This document shows, piece by piece, positions 31,096 through 41,863 of a stretch of DNA of 64,000 nt. The notes under the pieces were generated by a model. It saw nothing but the letters and a program-made list of their open reading frames with translations, searched no databases and was not told where the DNA came from. Source of the stretch: Polynucleobacter sinensis (GTDB lineage Bacteria > Pseudomonadota > Gammaproteobacteria > Burkholderiales > Burkholderiaceae); NCBI RefSeq assembly GCF_001595985.1, contig NZ_LOJJ01000002.1, positions 248,001-312,000 on the forward strand, given 5' to 3'. Both the position numbers and the translations under genes were made by a program. The stretch's first letter is position 1; every line of letters begins with the position of its first letter.

Positions 31096-31941
31096 ATGAA
31101 CTCCAGCTCAAATACCTTTACCCAGCAACTCCAGTCTGCATGGGCTTCCCAAGGCAGTATGTTGTGTGTGGGCTTTGACCCAGACCCTAAGCGCCTACCC
31201 GAAGCCTTTCAAGGCAAGCCGGACGGTATTTTTGAGTTTTGCCGAGAAATTGCTGATGCGACCGCAGATCTAGTCTGTTCCTTCAAGCCTCAATTTGCCT
31301 ATTTCGCATCCCAAAGGGCTGAGGCTCAACTGGAAAAGCTCACCCGCTACCTTAAAAATCAATACCCCCATATCCCCGTCATCCTTGACTCTAAGCGCGG
31401 GGATATTGGCAGTACCGCCGACCACTACGCCCTCGAGGCTTTTGAGCGCTATGGAGCGGATGCAGTTACCGTCAACCCCTATATGGGCTTTGACACTATC
31501 GAGCCTTACCTTAAGCATGCTGGCAAAGGGGTAATTGTTTTATGCCGCACCTCAAACCCTGGTGGCTCCGATCTACAGTTTCTTCAAGTATCGCCAAATG
31601 GTGAACCGCTCTATCTTCATGTCGCAAAGTTGGCTGCGCAACAATGGAATGCATCCGGACAGCTCAGCCTGGTAGTAGGTGCCACCTTCCCAGAAGAGAT
31701 TGCTAAGGTACGCTCGATTGTTGGCAGTATGCCTTTACTCATTCCCGGCATCGGAGCTCAAGGGGGTGATATTGATGCCACCGTAAAAGCAGGCAACATT
31801 CCCAATCATCCGGGTACCGGAATGATGATCAACTCCTCCAGAGCCATCTTATATGCAAGCGCAGGCAATGATTTTGCGCAGGCTGCTAGAAAAGTGGCTA
31901 TCAACACTAGAGATGTGTTAAGGACTGCGGCCAGTAAATAA
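31096..31941 (+). CDS. pyrF: orotidine 5'-phosphate decarboxylase (PyrF type 2)
   Basis: Last step of UMP synthesis. [39 protein letters not shown] (catalytic Lys-Asp array), [26 protein letters not shown] and [10 protein letters not shown] are characteristic of the longer, type 2 enzymes (281 residues). A single gene, far from pyrR-pyrB, between corA and mtgA. Confidence 0.96.
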   Translation: MNSSSNTFTQQLQSAWASQGSMLCVGFDPDPKRLPEAFQGKPDGIFEFCREIADATADLVCSFKPQFAYFASQRAEAQLEKLTRYLKNQYPHIPVILDSKRGDIGSTADHYALEAFERYGADAVTVNPYMGFDTIEPYLKHAGKGVIVLCRTSNPGGSDLQFLQVSPNGEPLYLHVAKLAAQQWNASGQLSLVVGATFPEEIAKVRSIVGSMPLLIPGIGAQGGDIDATVKAGNIPNHPGTGMMINSSRAILYASAGNDFAQAARKVAINTRDVLRTAASK

Positions 31942-31956
31942 CAGTGTTTTACAGAA

Positions 31957-32697
31957 TTAACGGGCCTTTGGTTTCAGAGTTGGCACCAAAGCCACCCGAT
32001 CCATATTTTCTAGAATGAAGTCTTGGCGAGTAGGGAAATGAATATTAGCCTTGCGGCAGTACTGGGCTTTATCAAAACACTTTGGCGCAGGTAAGGCAGA
32101 AGCTAATGCTGCAGCCTGCTCACGACTCAGAAGTGCTGGCTTAATGCCGTAATAGTGCTCAGATGCAGCACCAATACCAAAGATTCCCTCGCCCCACTCC
32201 ACCGAGTTCAAATAGATTTCATAAAGACGCTCCTTGGAGAGCATTGTCTCGAGTAAAGCTGTAATGATGAGTTCCTGCCCCTTACGAAAGTAGTTTTGCT
32301 CTGAGGACAAAAATAGATTCTTAGCCAACTGCTGGGTAATTGTGGAGCCGCCGCGCAAGGCGGTATTCGATTTTGGTGAGCCAGACTGTTGGCGCTGATT
32401 CTTTTCCCAGGCCTTGCGCATATCTTCTAAGCGCACCCCCTGGTGCTGAAAGAAGATATCGTCTTCGCTGACTAAAACAGCGCGCTTCACATTGACAGAA
32501 ATTTTTTCATAAGGAACCCAGGTTGACTGAATTGGGCAAGACCAATTCAAACCGCAAAGACGCCAGCGTTCCGCCCGCTGAAACGAAGTGCTTCCTGGAT
32601 TAACAACTGCCCAAATACCCACCTGAATAATGAAATAAATTTGCATGGCGATGAAACCACCTAACAAACATTTCAGAAAATATCGAAGCCAGCGCAT
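31957..32697 (-). CDS. mtgA: monofunctional biosynthetic peptidoglycan transglycosylase
   Basis: GT51 enzyme that polymerises lipid II. An N-terminal membrane anchor (CLLGGFIAMQIYFIIQVGIWAVV) precedes the catalytic domain with SEDDIFFQHQGV (the catalytic Glu), GGSTITQQLAKNLFLS, FRKGQELIITALLE and ERLYEIYLNSVEWG. The 246 residues match the family. It is the last gene of the run from mpl and lies 17 bp after aroE. Confidence 0.95.
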   Translation of the reverse strand: MRWLRYFLKCLLGGFIAMQIYFIIQVGIWAVVNPGSTSFQRAERWRLCGLNWSCPIQSTWVPYEKISVNVKRAVLVSEDDIFFQHQGVRLEDMRKAWEKNQRQQSGSPKSNTALRGGSTITQQLAKNLFLSSEQNYFRKGQELIITALLETMLSKERLYEIYLNSVEWGEGIFGIGAASEHYYGIKPALLSREQAAALASALPAPKCFDKAQYCRKANIHFPTRQDFILENMDRVALVPTLKPKAR

Positions 32698-32714
32698 CGA
32701 AGTTCGCTTTTGAA

Positions 32715-33644
32715 CTAGGCGCTACGAAGTTCCGCCAATACGGCGCGCGGATCAATTGATTGACTTAACTCTGTACCGCGCCAGATTAAAAACGCATCCG
32801 CAGCTTGCTCTACCAACATCCCCAAACCGTCGCTTACACGAGCACCTCGATATAGGGCCTGCTGCATAAATGCAGTGGGTTTACCGTAGACCATTTCATA
32901 AGCAAACGATTTGGGTGTAAATATCTTATCCGCTGCTAAATTACTGATTGGCGATTCATCACCTAGACCCGCGGCAGTTGCATTGATGACCAAATCAAAA
33001 GCATGTGAAGTGATTACAGAATCCTCTAGCTGAGCCATTGCGCGGGACTCCAGCGTAACCTGATTAGCAGCAGCAAGTCCAGCAAAGAGTCCCACTAATT
33101 CATCAGCTTTTGCGCTCGATCGATTGGCTATCACCAAGCACTTGGGGGCGTGCTCCAATAAGGGTCCAATCACACCGCGGGCTGCGCCACCTGCACCCAA
33201 AAGCAATATACGCGCCCCATGGAGGGCGATTCCTTGCGCCAATAAATCACGCACCAAGCCTGCTCCATCGGTATTGTCACCAAAGATTTTCCCGCCCTCA
33301 ATGCGCAATGTGTTTACTGCACCCGCCAATTGAGCGCGTGGAGTTAAGACATCAGCCAGTTCCTGCGCATCCAACTTAAATGGAACGGTGACATTCATGC
33401 CCTTTCCACCCGCGGCAAAAAAGTTTTTAACTACATTCTTAAACTCACCGAGTTCTGGCTGTAAGCGGCCATAGTGCATTTTTTGTTGAGCCTGCGCCGC
33501 AAACTGCGCATGAATTAAGGGAGATTTACTGTGATTAATCGGGTTTCCAGCAACCGCATAGACATCGATCCCTGCAAAATCAGCAGGATCAGTATGAAGA
33601 TTGAGGGATTGCGGAGTATTCATATTCAGTACAGGATAAGCCAA
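32715..33644 (-). CDS. aroE: shikimate dehydrogenase
   Basis: NADPH-dependent reduction of 3-dehydroshikimate. YAVAGNPINHSKSPLIHAQF gives the substrate site, GMNVTVPFK the catalytic Lys, TDGAGLVRDL, LLLGAGGAARGV the cofactor loop, and ANRSSAKADEL the NADP-selecting region. At 309 residues it is longer than E. coli AroE (272) by an N-terminal extension of about 23 residues, so a later start is possible. aroQ is at 39448. Confidence 0.94.
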   Translation of the reverse strand: MAYPVLNMNTPQSLNLHTDPADFAGIDVYAVAGNPINHSKSPLIHAQFAAQAQQKMHYGRLQPELGEFKNVVKNFFAAGGKGMNVTVPFKLDAQELADVLTPRAQLAGAVNTLRIEGGKIFGDNTDGAGLVRDLLAQGIALHGARILLLGAGGAARGVIGPLLEHAPKCLVIANRSSAKADELVGLFAGLAAANQVTLESRAMAQLEDSVITSHAFDLVINATAAGLGDESPISNLAADKIFTPKSFAYEMVYGKPTAFMQQALYRGARVSDGLGMLVEQAADAFLIWRGTELSQSIDPRAVLAELRSA

Positions 33645-33669
33645 ATTGACTCGTCGTTATTAAATCAGA

Positions 33670-34530
33670 TTAACGTCTTAATTCCAGACGATCTGAACCC
33701 TCTCTTGCGAATTCAAAAGTAGAAATCCAGTCCAGAATATCAATTTGCTTGGCCATCTCTACCGGAAATGGACCAAAGGGAGCGGATGCTCGAACAATCG
33801 CTAAAGCCTGCCTATCCAACTCTGGGTTCCCAGAACTACGTCCAATACTCAGGCCATCTTTCCCCTGTGCATTATTGGCAATGCGGCCTTGAGCGTCAAC
33901 ACTCACTACAATCACCAGACTTCCATACAAAGGCCTGCCATTGACGCGAGGGAAGAAAGCGCTTCCATAAGCTTCAATTTTTTGGCGCATAGCATCGTAA
34001 TATTGCGCAAAGGCAACCGCCTTAGTACTAGCGCCAGTCAATACTTTGCGACGGGGCTCTCGTCCATTAATTTGCAGTCGTTTAGCTAACTCGGCCTCCA
34101 AAGAATTTAATTGCTGAGTCACCTTTTGATCATCACCACTCTTCCGACCTCCGGCAAGAGCGCGCTCAGCATCCAACTTCGCTAACATTTGCTTTTGTTG
34201 CTTCTCAAGCAATTCAATGCGGGCATCCACACCTAATCTTGCTCGATGTATTGCTGTTGCATCTTGATGAACACTGGTGCCGCCGCCATGCAAGTCAGCT
34301 TGCGCTAATTTATTGGCTTGTTTAGGCGCCACCGGATTACTTGAGTTAACCAACACCACACTTAGAGGTGTATTTAAACGTCGACTCTGAATCTCTCCAA
34401 GCCCCCAGCGAAAAGATAAAAAAATCAGGTGCACCATAATCGAAACGCATAAAGCGAAACGAAACGGGTAGCGTCGCCAAGTCTTCCGCAAATATTCTTG
34501 AGACCGAACCAGTTTAGGTGGGAGTTCCAT
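33670..34530 (-). CDS. TonB C-terminal-domain protein
   Basis: About 286 residues with one N-terminal membrane helix (FALCVSIMVHLIFLSFRWGL), a periplasmic coiled-coil-like stretch (ARIELLEKQQKQMLAKLDAE), and a C-terminal TonB/TolA-like domain (GSLVIVVSVDAQGRI, LDRQALAIVRASAPFGPFP). This is the TonB-like protein found between rnb and aroE in betaproteobacteria; whether it energises receptors is unknown, and no ExbB/ExbD lie nearby. I start at the second ATG (34530); the first at 34539 adds three residues. It overlaps the ribonuclease gene by 17 bp. Confidence 0.82.
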   Translation of the reverse strand: MELPPKLVRSQEYLRKTWRRYPFRFALCVSIMVHLIFLSFRWGLGEIQSRRLNTPLSVVLVNSSNPVAPKQANKLAQADLHGGGTSVHQDATAIHRARLGVDARIELLEKQQKQMLAKLDAERALAGGRKSGDDQKVTQQLNSLEAELAKRLQINGREPRRKVLTGASTKAVAFAQYYDAMRQKIEAYGSAFFPRVNGRPLYGSLVIVVSVDAQGRIANNAQGKDGLSIGRSSGNPELDRQALAIVRASAPFGPFPVEMAKQIDILDWISTFEFAREGSDRLELRR

Positions 34531-36502
34531 CACTCTCAATCACTTCCGGGGTTTCTATCTGAAGCACTCTTACCGCGGCACTTAATTGCAAAAGATCGAC
34601 ATCCGAGATACTCACTTGAGCACGCGTCATGCGCGGATGAGTAGCCAACTCTGGCACGGGTAAATGCAAAGGAATAGGCTCGACTCTGGAGCTTCCCTCT
34701 TTAAGATGTCTAACGAATACCTGCTTTGGTAATGTATCTTGTGAAATCCAACGTAGACACCAATATTTTTCAAGTCGATCTTGATACTCGCCATACGCTT
34801 GGTAGCAAGCCTCAAAGTCAGCAGCAATTCCCATTAGGCTAGCATCGCGTGGCGGAAATGGTGCAACCATCTTTGCGGTGATGCCATGCTTAGCTAGGGC
34901 AATTAACTGCCATTGATTTACCAAATCAGAATAGCGACGCAGCGGAGACGTACACCAAGCGTAGTAATCTAGACCTAAGCCTTCATGAGGCCCCGGGGTA
35001 GTTTGCATACGCGTACGTAGCGGCCCCCAACCTTTTTGGGTCCGGAAAAGGCCTGGCAAACCATGGTCCGCTAGCAATCGCCCGGATGCGCTGTTGCAGT
35101 AAATCATCCATTCAGCAACGATCGTATCCAAAATAGAGCCTCGTTGACGAGGTGTAATCTCAACACGTTCTACACCATCAAGCTCTTGAATTTGAAAATG
35201 AAAATCTCTCGCCAAAGCATTAGGGTCGATTACTCCTAGCTGCTCTGCACGGAGTCCATTAGCAACCCGCTGCTCCTGGCGGCTCGCATGCAATCGCTTA
35301 GCAGCCATCCACAAGATACCCAACTCTCGATGAAAGGCGAAGTCAGAAAGCTCGTTGACTAGACTTTCTTCTGTAACTTTATCTTCTAAGTGCTCTAAAC
35401 GAAGATTGGCACTCATAGGAACGAGCTCTGCACGCAATTGCAGAGAGTCCTTATTGATATTTCCCAAGTCATCGATGTCAACATAAATAGATAAAGCGGG
35501 ACGAGCCGCACCCTCATCTAAAGAGAATTGCTGAATGACAGCATCTGGCAACATCGTAATCTTGTCGCCAGGAAAATATACCGTTGACATACGCTCTCGA
35601 GCAACGCGATCTAAAGCATCATCTTTTTCTATCGCTAAACCAGGAGCTGCAATATGAATACCGATGCGATACCCACCGTCTTCAAGGGTCGTGACGGATA
35701 AGGCATCATCAATTTCTGTTGTCCCAGAATCATCAATGGAGAATGCAAGCACCTTAGCCAAAGGTAATTCTGAAATGGCGGCATCTAACACCGCCTGCTC
35801 TACCGCCAAACCATCTTGGTGAGCTGATCCGCGGGGGAAATGCGACTTTAAAAACATTCCCTGGTGGTAATCCAATGGCGAATCAATTGCTCCACAACGA
35901 ATCATTAATTGCGCAGACGATTCCCCTGACTGCGTGCAAGCCGCAATTAAAGCTTTATAAGCCGATGTATTTTTATCTGGGGAAAATAACAACTGATTTG
36001 CTTGTGACTGTAAGACTTCTGGAAACCTTCCTGCCACTAACTCTTGTTGCCAGATGGCTTGTTGCTCTAGTTCTTTTTGCTTGCGCTCTAATGCGGCAAG
36101 CCCAGCTTGTAACTGCTCTAGTGGTGCACGTTGAAAACGTCCACGCCCTTTGCGACGAAAAAATACTGGTGCGCCCTGCAAGGCAATGGCCAATGCCGTC
36201 TGCTGGGCAATCGTCACCTGATCACCAAAATACTCATGAGCAACATCAATCAAACCAAATTCTTCATCAGGGGCACAGTCCCATAAGAATTGCAGATCGA
36301 TTTCCTTCGATAAGGCGCTCGCTTCGTCCATTAAAGCTTGTGGCTCTGGCTTTTCAAAGCGCAACCAAACCTCTTTAGCCTTTAACTTGATCTTCTTGCC
36401 GGATAAGCTAGTCGCTTGCCATGACTCAGTATCTCCAGAGCCTGAGGCAGACTGGACCGTGGCAACCTTGATGTCACCACCCTCTTCATATAAAAGATGC
36501 AT
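34514..36502 (-). CDS. RNB-domain 3'-5' exoribonuclease (RNase II/R family)
   Basis: A 662-residue ribonuclease. The RNB catalytic centre reads VLAFSIDDSGTTEIDDALSV with the metal-binding Asp cluster, followed by GYRIGIHIAAPGLAI, VYFPGDKITMLP and, later, WCTSPLRRYSDLVNQWQL. The N-terminal part is diverged from the usual cold-shock domains, and the C-terminal S1-like part is short. It therefore resembles the shorter betaproteobacterial RNB proteins more than E. coli RNase R. It lies 2 bp downstream of fabG. Confidence 0.9.
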   Translation of the reverse strand: MHLLYEEGGDIKVATVQSASGSGDTESWQATSLSGKKIKLKAKEVWLRFEKPEPQALMDEASALSKEIDLQFLWDCAPDEEFGLIDVAHEYFGDQVTIAQQTALAIALQGAPVFFRRKGRGRFQRAPLEQLQAGLAALERKQKELEQQAIWQQELVAGRFPEVLQSQANQLLFSPDKNTSAYKALIAACTQSGESSAQLMIRCGAIDSPLDYHQGMFLKSHFPRGSAHQDGLAVEQAVLDAAISELPLAKVLAFSIDDSGTTEIDDALSVTTLEDGGYRIGIHIAAPGLAIEKDDALDRVARERMSTVYFPGDKITMLPDAVIQQFSLDEGAARPALSIYVDIDDLGNINKDSLQLRAELVPMSANLRLEHLEDKVTEESLVNELSDFAFHRELGILWMAAKRLHASRQEQRVANGLRAEQLGVIDPNALARDFHFQIQELDGVERVEITPRQRGSILDTIVAEWMIYCNSASGRLLADHGLPGLFRTQKGWGPLRTRMQTTPGPHEGLGLDYYAWCTSPLRRYSDLVNQWQLIALAKHGITAKMVAPFPPRDASLMGIAADFEACYQAYGEYQDRLEKYWCLRWISQDTLPKQVFVRHLKEGSSRVEPIPLHLPVPELATHPRMTRAQVSISDVDLLQLSAAVRVLQIETPEVIESDGTPT

Positions 36503-36504
36503 TC

Positions 36505-37233
36505 TTAGAGAGAGATCCCGCCGCTGGCCTCAAGTGCAACGCCATTCACATAACTCGCTTCATCGCTAGCTAAGAATAAGTACACATTAGCCATCTCTTC
36601 GGGCGTACCCAAGCGACCTAGCCAGCTACGCTTTTCGATATCTTGCAAAATATTTTCAGGCATCGCTTTGACCATCTCAGTAGCGATAAATCCTGGGCAA
36701 ACTGCATTCACACGAATCCCTTTTGCACCTAATTCACGCGCCCAAGTTTTTGTGAAACCAATCACGCCAAACTTGGTAGCGGAATAATTGGTTTGGCCAA
36801 AGTTTCCATAAATCCCAACAACACTTGAGGCATTAACCACCGAACCCTTACCTGCCTCTAACATATGAGGGACAACTAGCTGAGTGCAATTAAAAACACC
36901 TTTGAGATTGACGTCGATGACACTATCAAACTGCGCTTCTGTCATTTTGATTAAGCGCGCATCTTGGGTGATCCCCGCATTGTTAATCAAGATATCAATT
37001 CGCCCATGACGTTGTATGATTTGATCAACTGCCGCTTCAATGCTCGCGCGATCAGTGACATTCATCACATAGGATTCAGAGCCCGGGATAAGCTCAACCG
37101 CAGCTTTGACTGCGGCAGGATTGATGTCGGCAATCATGACTTTTGCGCCCTCCTGTGCAAAACGTTTCGCTGTTGCAAAACCAATGCCTTTTGCCGCGCC
37201 AGTAATGATGGCTACCTTATCTTTTAATCTCAT
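36505..37233 (-). CDS. fabG: SDR-family 3-oxoacyl-ACP reductase (FabG-like)
   Basis: NADPH-dependent short-chain dehydrogenase of 242 residues. [20 protein letters not shown] is the cofactor motif, [14 protein letters not shown] follows, [22 protein letters not shown] holds the Ser-Tyr-Lys catalytic residues, and [10 protein letters not shown] closes the site. It is a FabG paralogue outside a fab cluster, so acetoacetyl-CoA or another oxoacyl substrate is also possible. It lies 4 bp from mpl and 2 bp from the ribonuclease gene. Confidence 0.85.
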   Translation of the reverse strand: MRLKDKVAIITGAAKGIGFATAKRFAQEGAKVMIADINPAAVKAAVELIPGSESYVMNVTDRASIEAAVDQIIQRHGRIDILINNAGITQDARLIKMTEAQFDSVIDVNLKGVFNCTQLVVPHMLEAGKGSVVNASSVVGIYGNFGQTNYSATKFGVIGFTKTWARELGAKGIRVNAVCPGFIATEMVKAMPENILQDIEKRSWLGRLGTPEEMANVYLFLASDEASYVNGVALEASGGISL

Positions 37234-37237
37234 GTAA

Positions 37238-38644
37238 TCACTTTGCCCTGTCTTGAATTGCCGTCAATATCTTCTGATGAACGCCACCAAACCCGCCATT
37301 ACTCATCACTAAAATATGGTCGCCTGGTTTTGCTTCCTGAGCAACCGCCTTTACCAGCGTATTTAAATCATCAAAAGCCATAGCACGATCTTTTTGTTTT
37401 GCATTAAGCGGTAACAAAACCTCGCTTAAATCCCAGCCTAAGGATTCCTTGCCAGCACTAGCCCCATAGGCAAAGATCTGATCTGCCGCCTCTAAGCTGC
37501 CAGGGAGTTGCGCTTTCATCACACCCAACTTCATCGTATTCGAACGTGGCTCAAGCACCGCCAAGATACGCGCTTTTCCAATGCGACGTCGCAAGCCATC
37601 TACCGTAGTAGTAATAGCAGTTGGGTGATGCGCAAAATCATCATAAACCGTGATGCCATTGGCAAAACCAATCGTTTCTAAGCGCCGCTTCACATTTTTA
37701 AATTCCGCTAAAGCGCGTGCCGCATCGACCGGAGAAATACCGATGTGATTTGCACAAGCAATCGCCGCCAATGCATTAAGTTGATTGTGTCGACCCATCA
37801 CTCCCGAATCGAATGCCCACTCGACTGTCGCTACCTCATGGCCATCCTTCAGAACAGTAAAACCATCACCCGCTTGAGAAATGAGAGACCAAGCATTTTT
37901 TGCATCGTGACCAAATGTCTCAACGGGCGCCCATGCACCGCACGCAATCACTCGCTCCAATGCGCTCTCTTCACCATTTACAACCAATAGGCCATCGCCT
38001 GGAACGGTACGCACGAGATGATGAAACTGAGTTTCGATTGCAGCCAAATCCGCAAAAATATCGGCGTGATCAAACTCTAGATTGTTTAGCAAGGCTGTAC
38101 GTGGTCGATAGTGAACAAACTTACTGCGCTTATCAAAGAACGCAGTGTCGTATTCATCAGCCTCGATCACAAAATACTGCCCCTCACCCAAACGTGCGGA
38201 TACCGTGAAATTGAGTGGCACGCCACCAATCAGATAGCCCGGCTTGTATCCATTAAATTCCAGAATCCAAGTCAGCATGGCTGAAGTGGTTGTCTTTCCG
38301 TGAGTGCCAGCCACCGCCAGAACATGTCGACCGTATAAGACTTGCTCACCTAACCATTGCGGACCAGAAATATAAGACAAGCCTTGATTAAGAATGGCCT
38401 CCATTAAAGGATTGCCTCTTGAAACCACATTACCGATCACAAATAAATCAGGCATCGTCTCAAACTGTAATAATTGATCTGGCGAGAATCCCTCAATGAG
38501 TTTGATGCCTTGCGCCTCAAGTTGAGTACTCATTGGTGGATAAACGTTGGCATCACAGCCAGTAACGCGATGTCCGGCCTGCCGAGCGATTGCGGCAATG
38601 CCGCCCATGAAAGTACCGCAAATGCCCAAGATATGAATATGCAT
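37238..38644 (-). CDS. mpl: UDP-N-acetylmuramate:L-alanyl-gamma-D-glutamyl-meso-diaminopimelate ligase
   Basis: Recycles murein tripeptide by ligating it to UDP-MurNAc. The Mur-ligase signatures are [35 protein letters not shown] (P loop), [16 protein letters not shown] and [12 protein letters not shown]. The chain of 468 residues is normal. It heads the mpl-fabG-rnb-tonB-aroE-mtgA run. ampD (49678), which also belongs to murein recycling, is 11 kb away. Its ATG is 6 nt behind a -10-like hexamer. Confidence 0.95.
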   Translation of the reverse strand: MHIHILGICGTFMGGIAAIARQAGHRVTGCDANVYPPMSTQLEAQGIKLIEGFSPDQLLQFETMPDLFVIGNVVSRGNPLMEAILNQGLSYISGPQWLGEQVLYGRHVLAVAGTHGKTTTSAMLTWILEFNGYKPGYLIGGVPLNFTVSARLGEGQYFVIEADEYDTAFFDKRSKFVHYRPRTALLNNLEFDHADIFADLAAIETQFHHLVRTVPGDGLLVVNGEESALERVIACGAWAPVETFGHDAKNAWSLISQAGDGFTVLKDGHEVATVEWAFDSGVMGRHNQLNALAAIACANHIGISPVDAARALAEFKNVKRRLETIGFANGITVYDDFAHHPTAITTTVDGLRRRIGKARILAVLEPRSNTMKLGVMKAQLPGSLEAADQIFAYGASAGKESLGWDLSEVLLPLNAKQKDRAMAFDDLNTLVKAVAQEAKPGDHILVMSNGGFGGVHQKILTAIQDRAK

Positions 38645-38650
38645 TGGGGA

Positions 38651-38656
38651 ATTTTA
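38651..38656 (-). promoter_or_regulatory. -10-like hexamer next to the mpl start
   Basis: On the minus strand TAAAAT is followed by TCCCCA and the mpl ATG (38644-38642). No Shine-Dalgarno sequence lies between, suggesting a leaderless mRNA. The divergent TlpA-like gene, by contrast, has an AAGGAG in the same 26-bp gap. Confidence 0.45.
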
Positions 38657-38670
38657 GCTAAGGAGCTGCA

Positions 38671-39198
38671 ATGAATCGAAGACAGTGGATTTATATCTCT
38701 GGAATTAGCGTAGTAGCCCTGATATTAGGCATCCTCACATCACAGTGGATCTACAGAACTGGCCTTGCAAACGATCCCGCGATTAAAGCTTTTTTTTCAA
38801 ATGACTGGAAAACACCCGATGGAAAATCAGTCAATGCCGAGGCTTGGCGTGGAAAAGTCCTCGTTGTGAACTTTTGGGCCTCCTGGTGCCCTCCTTGTGT
38901 TGAAGAAATGCCTACTTTAGATAAATTACAACAAGAATTCTCTGCACAAAATGTGCTATTTGTTGGCATTGGCATCGATTCACCCTCTAATATTCGCCAA
39001 TTTCTCGAAAATACCCCCGTTTCCTACCCAATCGTCATTGGTGGACTTGAGGGCAGCAGTCTCTCAAAGCAAATGGGGAACACCCAGGGAGCATTGCCCT
39101 ACACCATCATCATTGATGCAAGAGGAAAGTCTACTAGCAGTAAATTAGGGAAGATAAGCGAAGATGAGCTTAGAAAAGCGATTAAAGCAGCTTTATAA
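38671..39198 (+). CDS. TlpA-like thioredoxin-fold thiol-disulfide oxidoreductase
   Basis: A 175-residue membrane-anchored periplasmic thioredoxin. One N-terminal helix (GISVVALILGILTSQWI) is followed by the domain with VVNFWASWCPPCVEEMPTL, a CPPC active site, and GALPYTIIIDARGK with the cis-Pro. Such proteins reduce disulfides, for example in cytochrome c maturation; ccsA lies 12 kb away but no direct link is shown. AAGGAG at 38659-38664 fixes the ATG start. Confidence 0.9.
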   Translation: MNRRQWIYISGISVVALILGILTSQWIYRTGLANDPAIKAFFSNDWKTPDGKSVNAEAWRGKVLVVNFWASWCPPCVEEMPTLDKLQQEFSAQNVLFVGIGIDSPSNIRQFLENTPVSYPIVIGGLEGSSLSKQMGNTQGALPYTIIIDARGKSTSSKLGKISEDELRKAIKAAL

Positions 39199-39447
39199 GA
39201 GATTTTATGTGCAATAAAAATTTTCTGGCACCCCATAAATAACCCATTTTTAGGCTGTATTTTTACGTATTTGCTGTTAAAAGCATCAAATTTGGGCAAT
39301 TTGATCTCTATTTCCGGCCTCTCCAAAAACTTCTAGAGGTATACTTCTCTCGTGCTTGGTGAAGAATTTATTTCATGAAGTAAGCAGTTTTAGAGAAAAA
39401 GCTTTATTTACCTATTTAAACCTAACTGCCTCTAAAAATATCGATCT

Positions 39448-39897
39448 ATGTCGAAAAATACTTCAATTCTCGTAATTCAAGGCCCAAACCTCAATCTACT
39501 AGGGACTCGTGAACCAGAGGTTTACGGCAAAACTACCCTAGAAGATATTCATACAAAACTTGGCGCAATCGCCAAGGCCCAATCGGTTGATCTATCTACT
39601 TTCCAAAGCAATCATGAGGGTGAGCTTATTGACCGCATTCAGAAGGCAAAACAAGATGGGGTGGATTTCATCATCATCAATCCGGGTGCTTTTACTCATA
39701 CTAGCGTCGCTCTTCGTGATGCCCTGGCGGGAGTTGCCATTCCATTCACTGAAATTCACCTATCCAATATTCATCAACGTGAAGAATTCCGCAAGCATTC
39801 CTACCTATCAGACATTGCGACTGGAGTGATTTGCGGATTAGGTGCAATTGGCTATGAATTAGCTCTACAAGCGGCAATTGCTCGCTTGCATAAATAA
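39448..39897 (+). CDS. aroQ: 3-dehydroquinate dehydratase type II
   Basis: Dodecameric type II dehydroquinase of the shikimate pathway, 149 residues. [21 protein letters not shown] carries the flexible catalytic loop with Arg and Tyr, [32 protein letters not shown] and [18 protein letters not shown] complete the active site. It precedes accB by 37 bp, the common aroQ-accB-accC order. There is no evident Shine-Dalgarno sequence. The 249 bp upstream contain no gene I can support. Confidence 0.96.
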   Translation: MSKNTSILVIQGPNLNLLGTREPEVYGKTTLEDIHTKLGAIAKAQSVDLSTFQSNHEGELIDRIQKAKQDGVDFIIINPGAFTHTSVALRDALAGVAIPFTEIHLSNIHQREEFRKHSYLSDIATGVICGLGAIGYELALQAAIARLHK

Positions 39898-39934
39898 ATA
39901 ATTAATTAAGAATTACTAGAAAGGGACACTTTCC

Positions 39935-40399
39935 ATGGATCTCAGAAAACTCAAAACACTCATCGACCTAGTTTCCGAATCAGGCATCTCTGAATTAGAG
40001 GTGAATGAAGGTGAAGACCGTGTTCGCATTGTGAATGCAGGTTCATCTGCGCCCGCTGGGCAGGTAGTGTATGCCGCCGCCCCAGCACCAGCGCAAGCAG
40101 CCCCTGCGGTAAATGCTGCACCAGTAGCAACCGCTCCAGCAACCGAGGAAGCGCCGGCCGAAAGTGGATTTGTGGCGCGCTCACCAATGGTAGGCACTTT
40201 TTATCGCGCACCAAACCCAGAGTCTCCTAACTTCGTCAATGTTGGTGACACTGTAAAAGTAGGTCAGACACTGTGCATTATTGAAGCCATGAAGCTTCTC
40301 AATGAGATTGAATCTGAAAAAGATGGTGTCATTAAGCAAATTCTCTGTGAAAACGGTCAAGGCGTTGAATTTGATCAGCCACTTTTCATCATCGCTTAA
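39935..40399 (+). CDS. accB: acetyl-CoA carboxylase biotin carboxyl carrier protein
   Basis: Carries biotin between the two half reactions of acetyl-CoA carboxylase. The 154-residue chain has the N-terminal helix [21 protein letters not shown], a long Ala/Pro linker (residues about 45-80), and the biotinyl domain with [11 protein letters not shown], where Lys120 is biotinylated. AAGGGA precedes the ATG. In operon with aroQ and accC. Confidence 0.97.
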   Translation: MDLRKLKTLIDLVSESGISELEVNEGEDRVRIVNAGSSAPAGQVVYAAAPAPAQAAPAVNAAPVATAPATEEAPAESGFVARSPMVGTFYRAPNPESPNFVNVGDTVKVGQTLCIIEAMKLLNEIESEKDGVIKQILCENGQGVEFDQPLFIIA

Positions 40400-40464
40400 T
40401 TGATCTTTAATCAATTTTGCTAGTACCACTCCACTCCACCGTTACCACTTAACTCAGAGCCGAC

Positions 40465-41829
40465 ATGTTCGATAAGATTCTGATTGCCAATCGCGGAGAA
40501 ATTGCTCTCCGCATCCAACGCGCATGTCGCGAGTTGGGAATTAAAACTGTAGTGGTGTACTCCACAGCAGATAAGGAAGCGAAGTACGTCAAGCTCGCAG
40601 ACGAGGCTGTCTGTATTGGGCCTGCGCCATCGCCATTGAGCTATCTCAATATGCCCGCTATTATTTCTGCGGCTGAAGTCACTGATGCTGAGGCGATTCA
40701 CCCAGGCTATGGTTTTCTCTCTGAGAATGCTGACTTTGCAGAACGTGTAGAAAAGTCTGGCTTTGCTTTTATTGGTCCAACTGCCGCGTCTATCCGCCTC
40801 ATGGGCGACAAGGTTTCGGCCAAGCGCGCCATGATCAAGGCTGGCGTACCCTGCGTTCCAGGATCTGAAGGCGCTCTGCCAGATAATCCTAAAGAAATTA
40901 TTGCTACTGCAAAACGGGTTGGCTATCCAGTCATTATTAAAGCCGCCGGAGGTGGTGGTGGACGAGGAATGCGTGTCGTACATACTGAAGCCGCCCTCCT
41001 GAATGCTGTCAACATGACCAAAGAAGAAGCCGGTCGCGCTTTTGGTAACCCAGAAGTCTATATGGAGAAGTTTTTAGAGAAGCCTCGCCATGTAGAAATT
41101 CAAATCTTGGCAGACACTCATGGTAATGCCATTTGGCTCGGTGAGCGCGATTGCTCCATGCAGCGTCGCCACCAAAAAGTAATTGAAGAAGCTCCAGCAC
41201 CAGGCATTGATCGTCGTTTAATTGCCAAAATTGGTGAGCGTTGCGCTGAAGCCTGCAGAAAAATTGGCTATCGTGGCGCTGGTACCTTTGAATTCCTTTA
41301 TGAGGATGGTGAATTCTTCTTTATTGAGATGAATACCCGAGTTCAAGTTGAGCATCCAGTGACAGAAATGATTACTGGCGTCGATATTGTGCAAGAACAA
41401 ATTCGTATCGCAGCTGGCTTGAAGTTGAGCTACCGCCAAAAAGATATCGTTTTCCGTGGCCACGCTATTGAGTGTCGCCTCAATGCGGAAGACCCTTTTA
41501 AGTTCACGCCAAGCCCAGGTCGTATTGGTTCATTCCATATGCCGGGAGGACCTGGCATTCGAGTCGACTCGCATGCTTATAGCGGCTACATGGTTCCATC
41601 TAACTATGACTCCATGATTGGCAAGTTGATTTCTTATGGCAATACCCGAGAGCAAGCGATTCGCCGCATGCAAATTGCACTCTCTGAGATGGTGATTGAT
41701 GGAATTACTACCAATGTTCCGCTACATCGCGAACTCATGCTTGATCCCAACTTCATTGAAGGCGGCACCAGCATTCATTACCTAGAGCATCGTCTTGAAG
41801 AGCAAGCTGCAAGTCGCGGCAAACCCTAA
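40465..41829 (+). CDS. accC: acetyl-CoA carboxylase biotin carboxylase subunit
   Basis: ATP-grasp enzyme carboxylating the biotin of Acc[31 protein letters not shown], the ATP loop [48 protein letters not shown] and [10 protein letters not shown] are all present. The length of 454 residues is as in E. coli (449). Placed 65 bp after accB and 34 bp before prmA. Confidence 0.98.
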   Translation: MFDKILIANRGEIALRIQRACRELGIKTVVVYSTADKEAKYVKLADEAVCIGPAPSPLSYLNMPAIISAAEVTDAEAIHPGYGFLSENADFAERVEKSGFAFIGPTAASIRLMGDKVSAKRAMIKAGVPCVPGSEGALPDNPKEIIATAKRVGYPVIIKAAGGGGGRGMRVVHTEAALLNAVNMTKEEAGRAFGNPEVYMEKFLEKPRHVEIQILADTHGNAIWLGERDCSMQRRHQKVIEEAPAPGIDRRLIAKIGERCAEACRKIGYRGAGTFEFLYEDGEFFFIEMNTRVQVEHPVTEMITGVDIVQEQIRIAAGLKLSYRQKDIVFRGHAIECRLNAEDPFKFTPSPGRIGSFHMPGGPGIRVDSHAYSGYMVPSNYDSMIGKLISYGNTREQAIRRMQIALSEMVIDGITTNVPLHRELMLDPNFIEGGTSIHYLEHRLEEQAASRGKP

Positions 41830-41863
41830 GACTCCGATCCATTAATGCAGATACTGAGCACGC

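Noticed and set aside
39199-39447. Possible promoter (TATACT at 39340) or small gene before aroQ
   Set aside because: No -35 at suitable spacing and no open frame with a ribosome-binding site; nothing can be supported.
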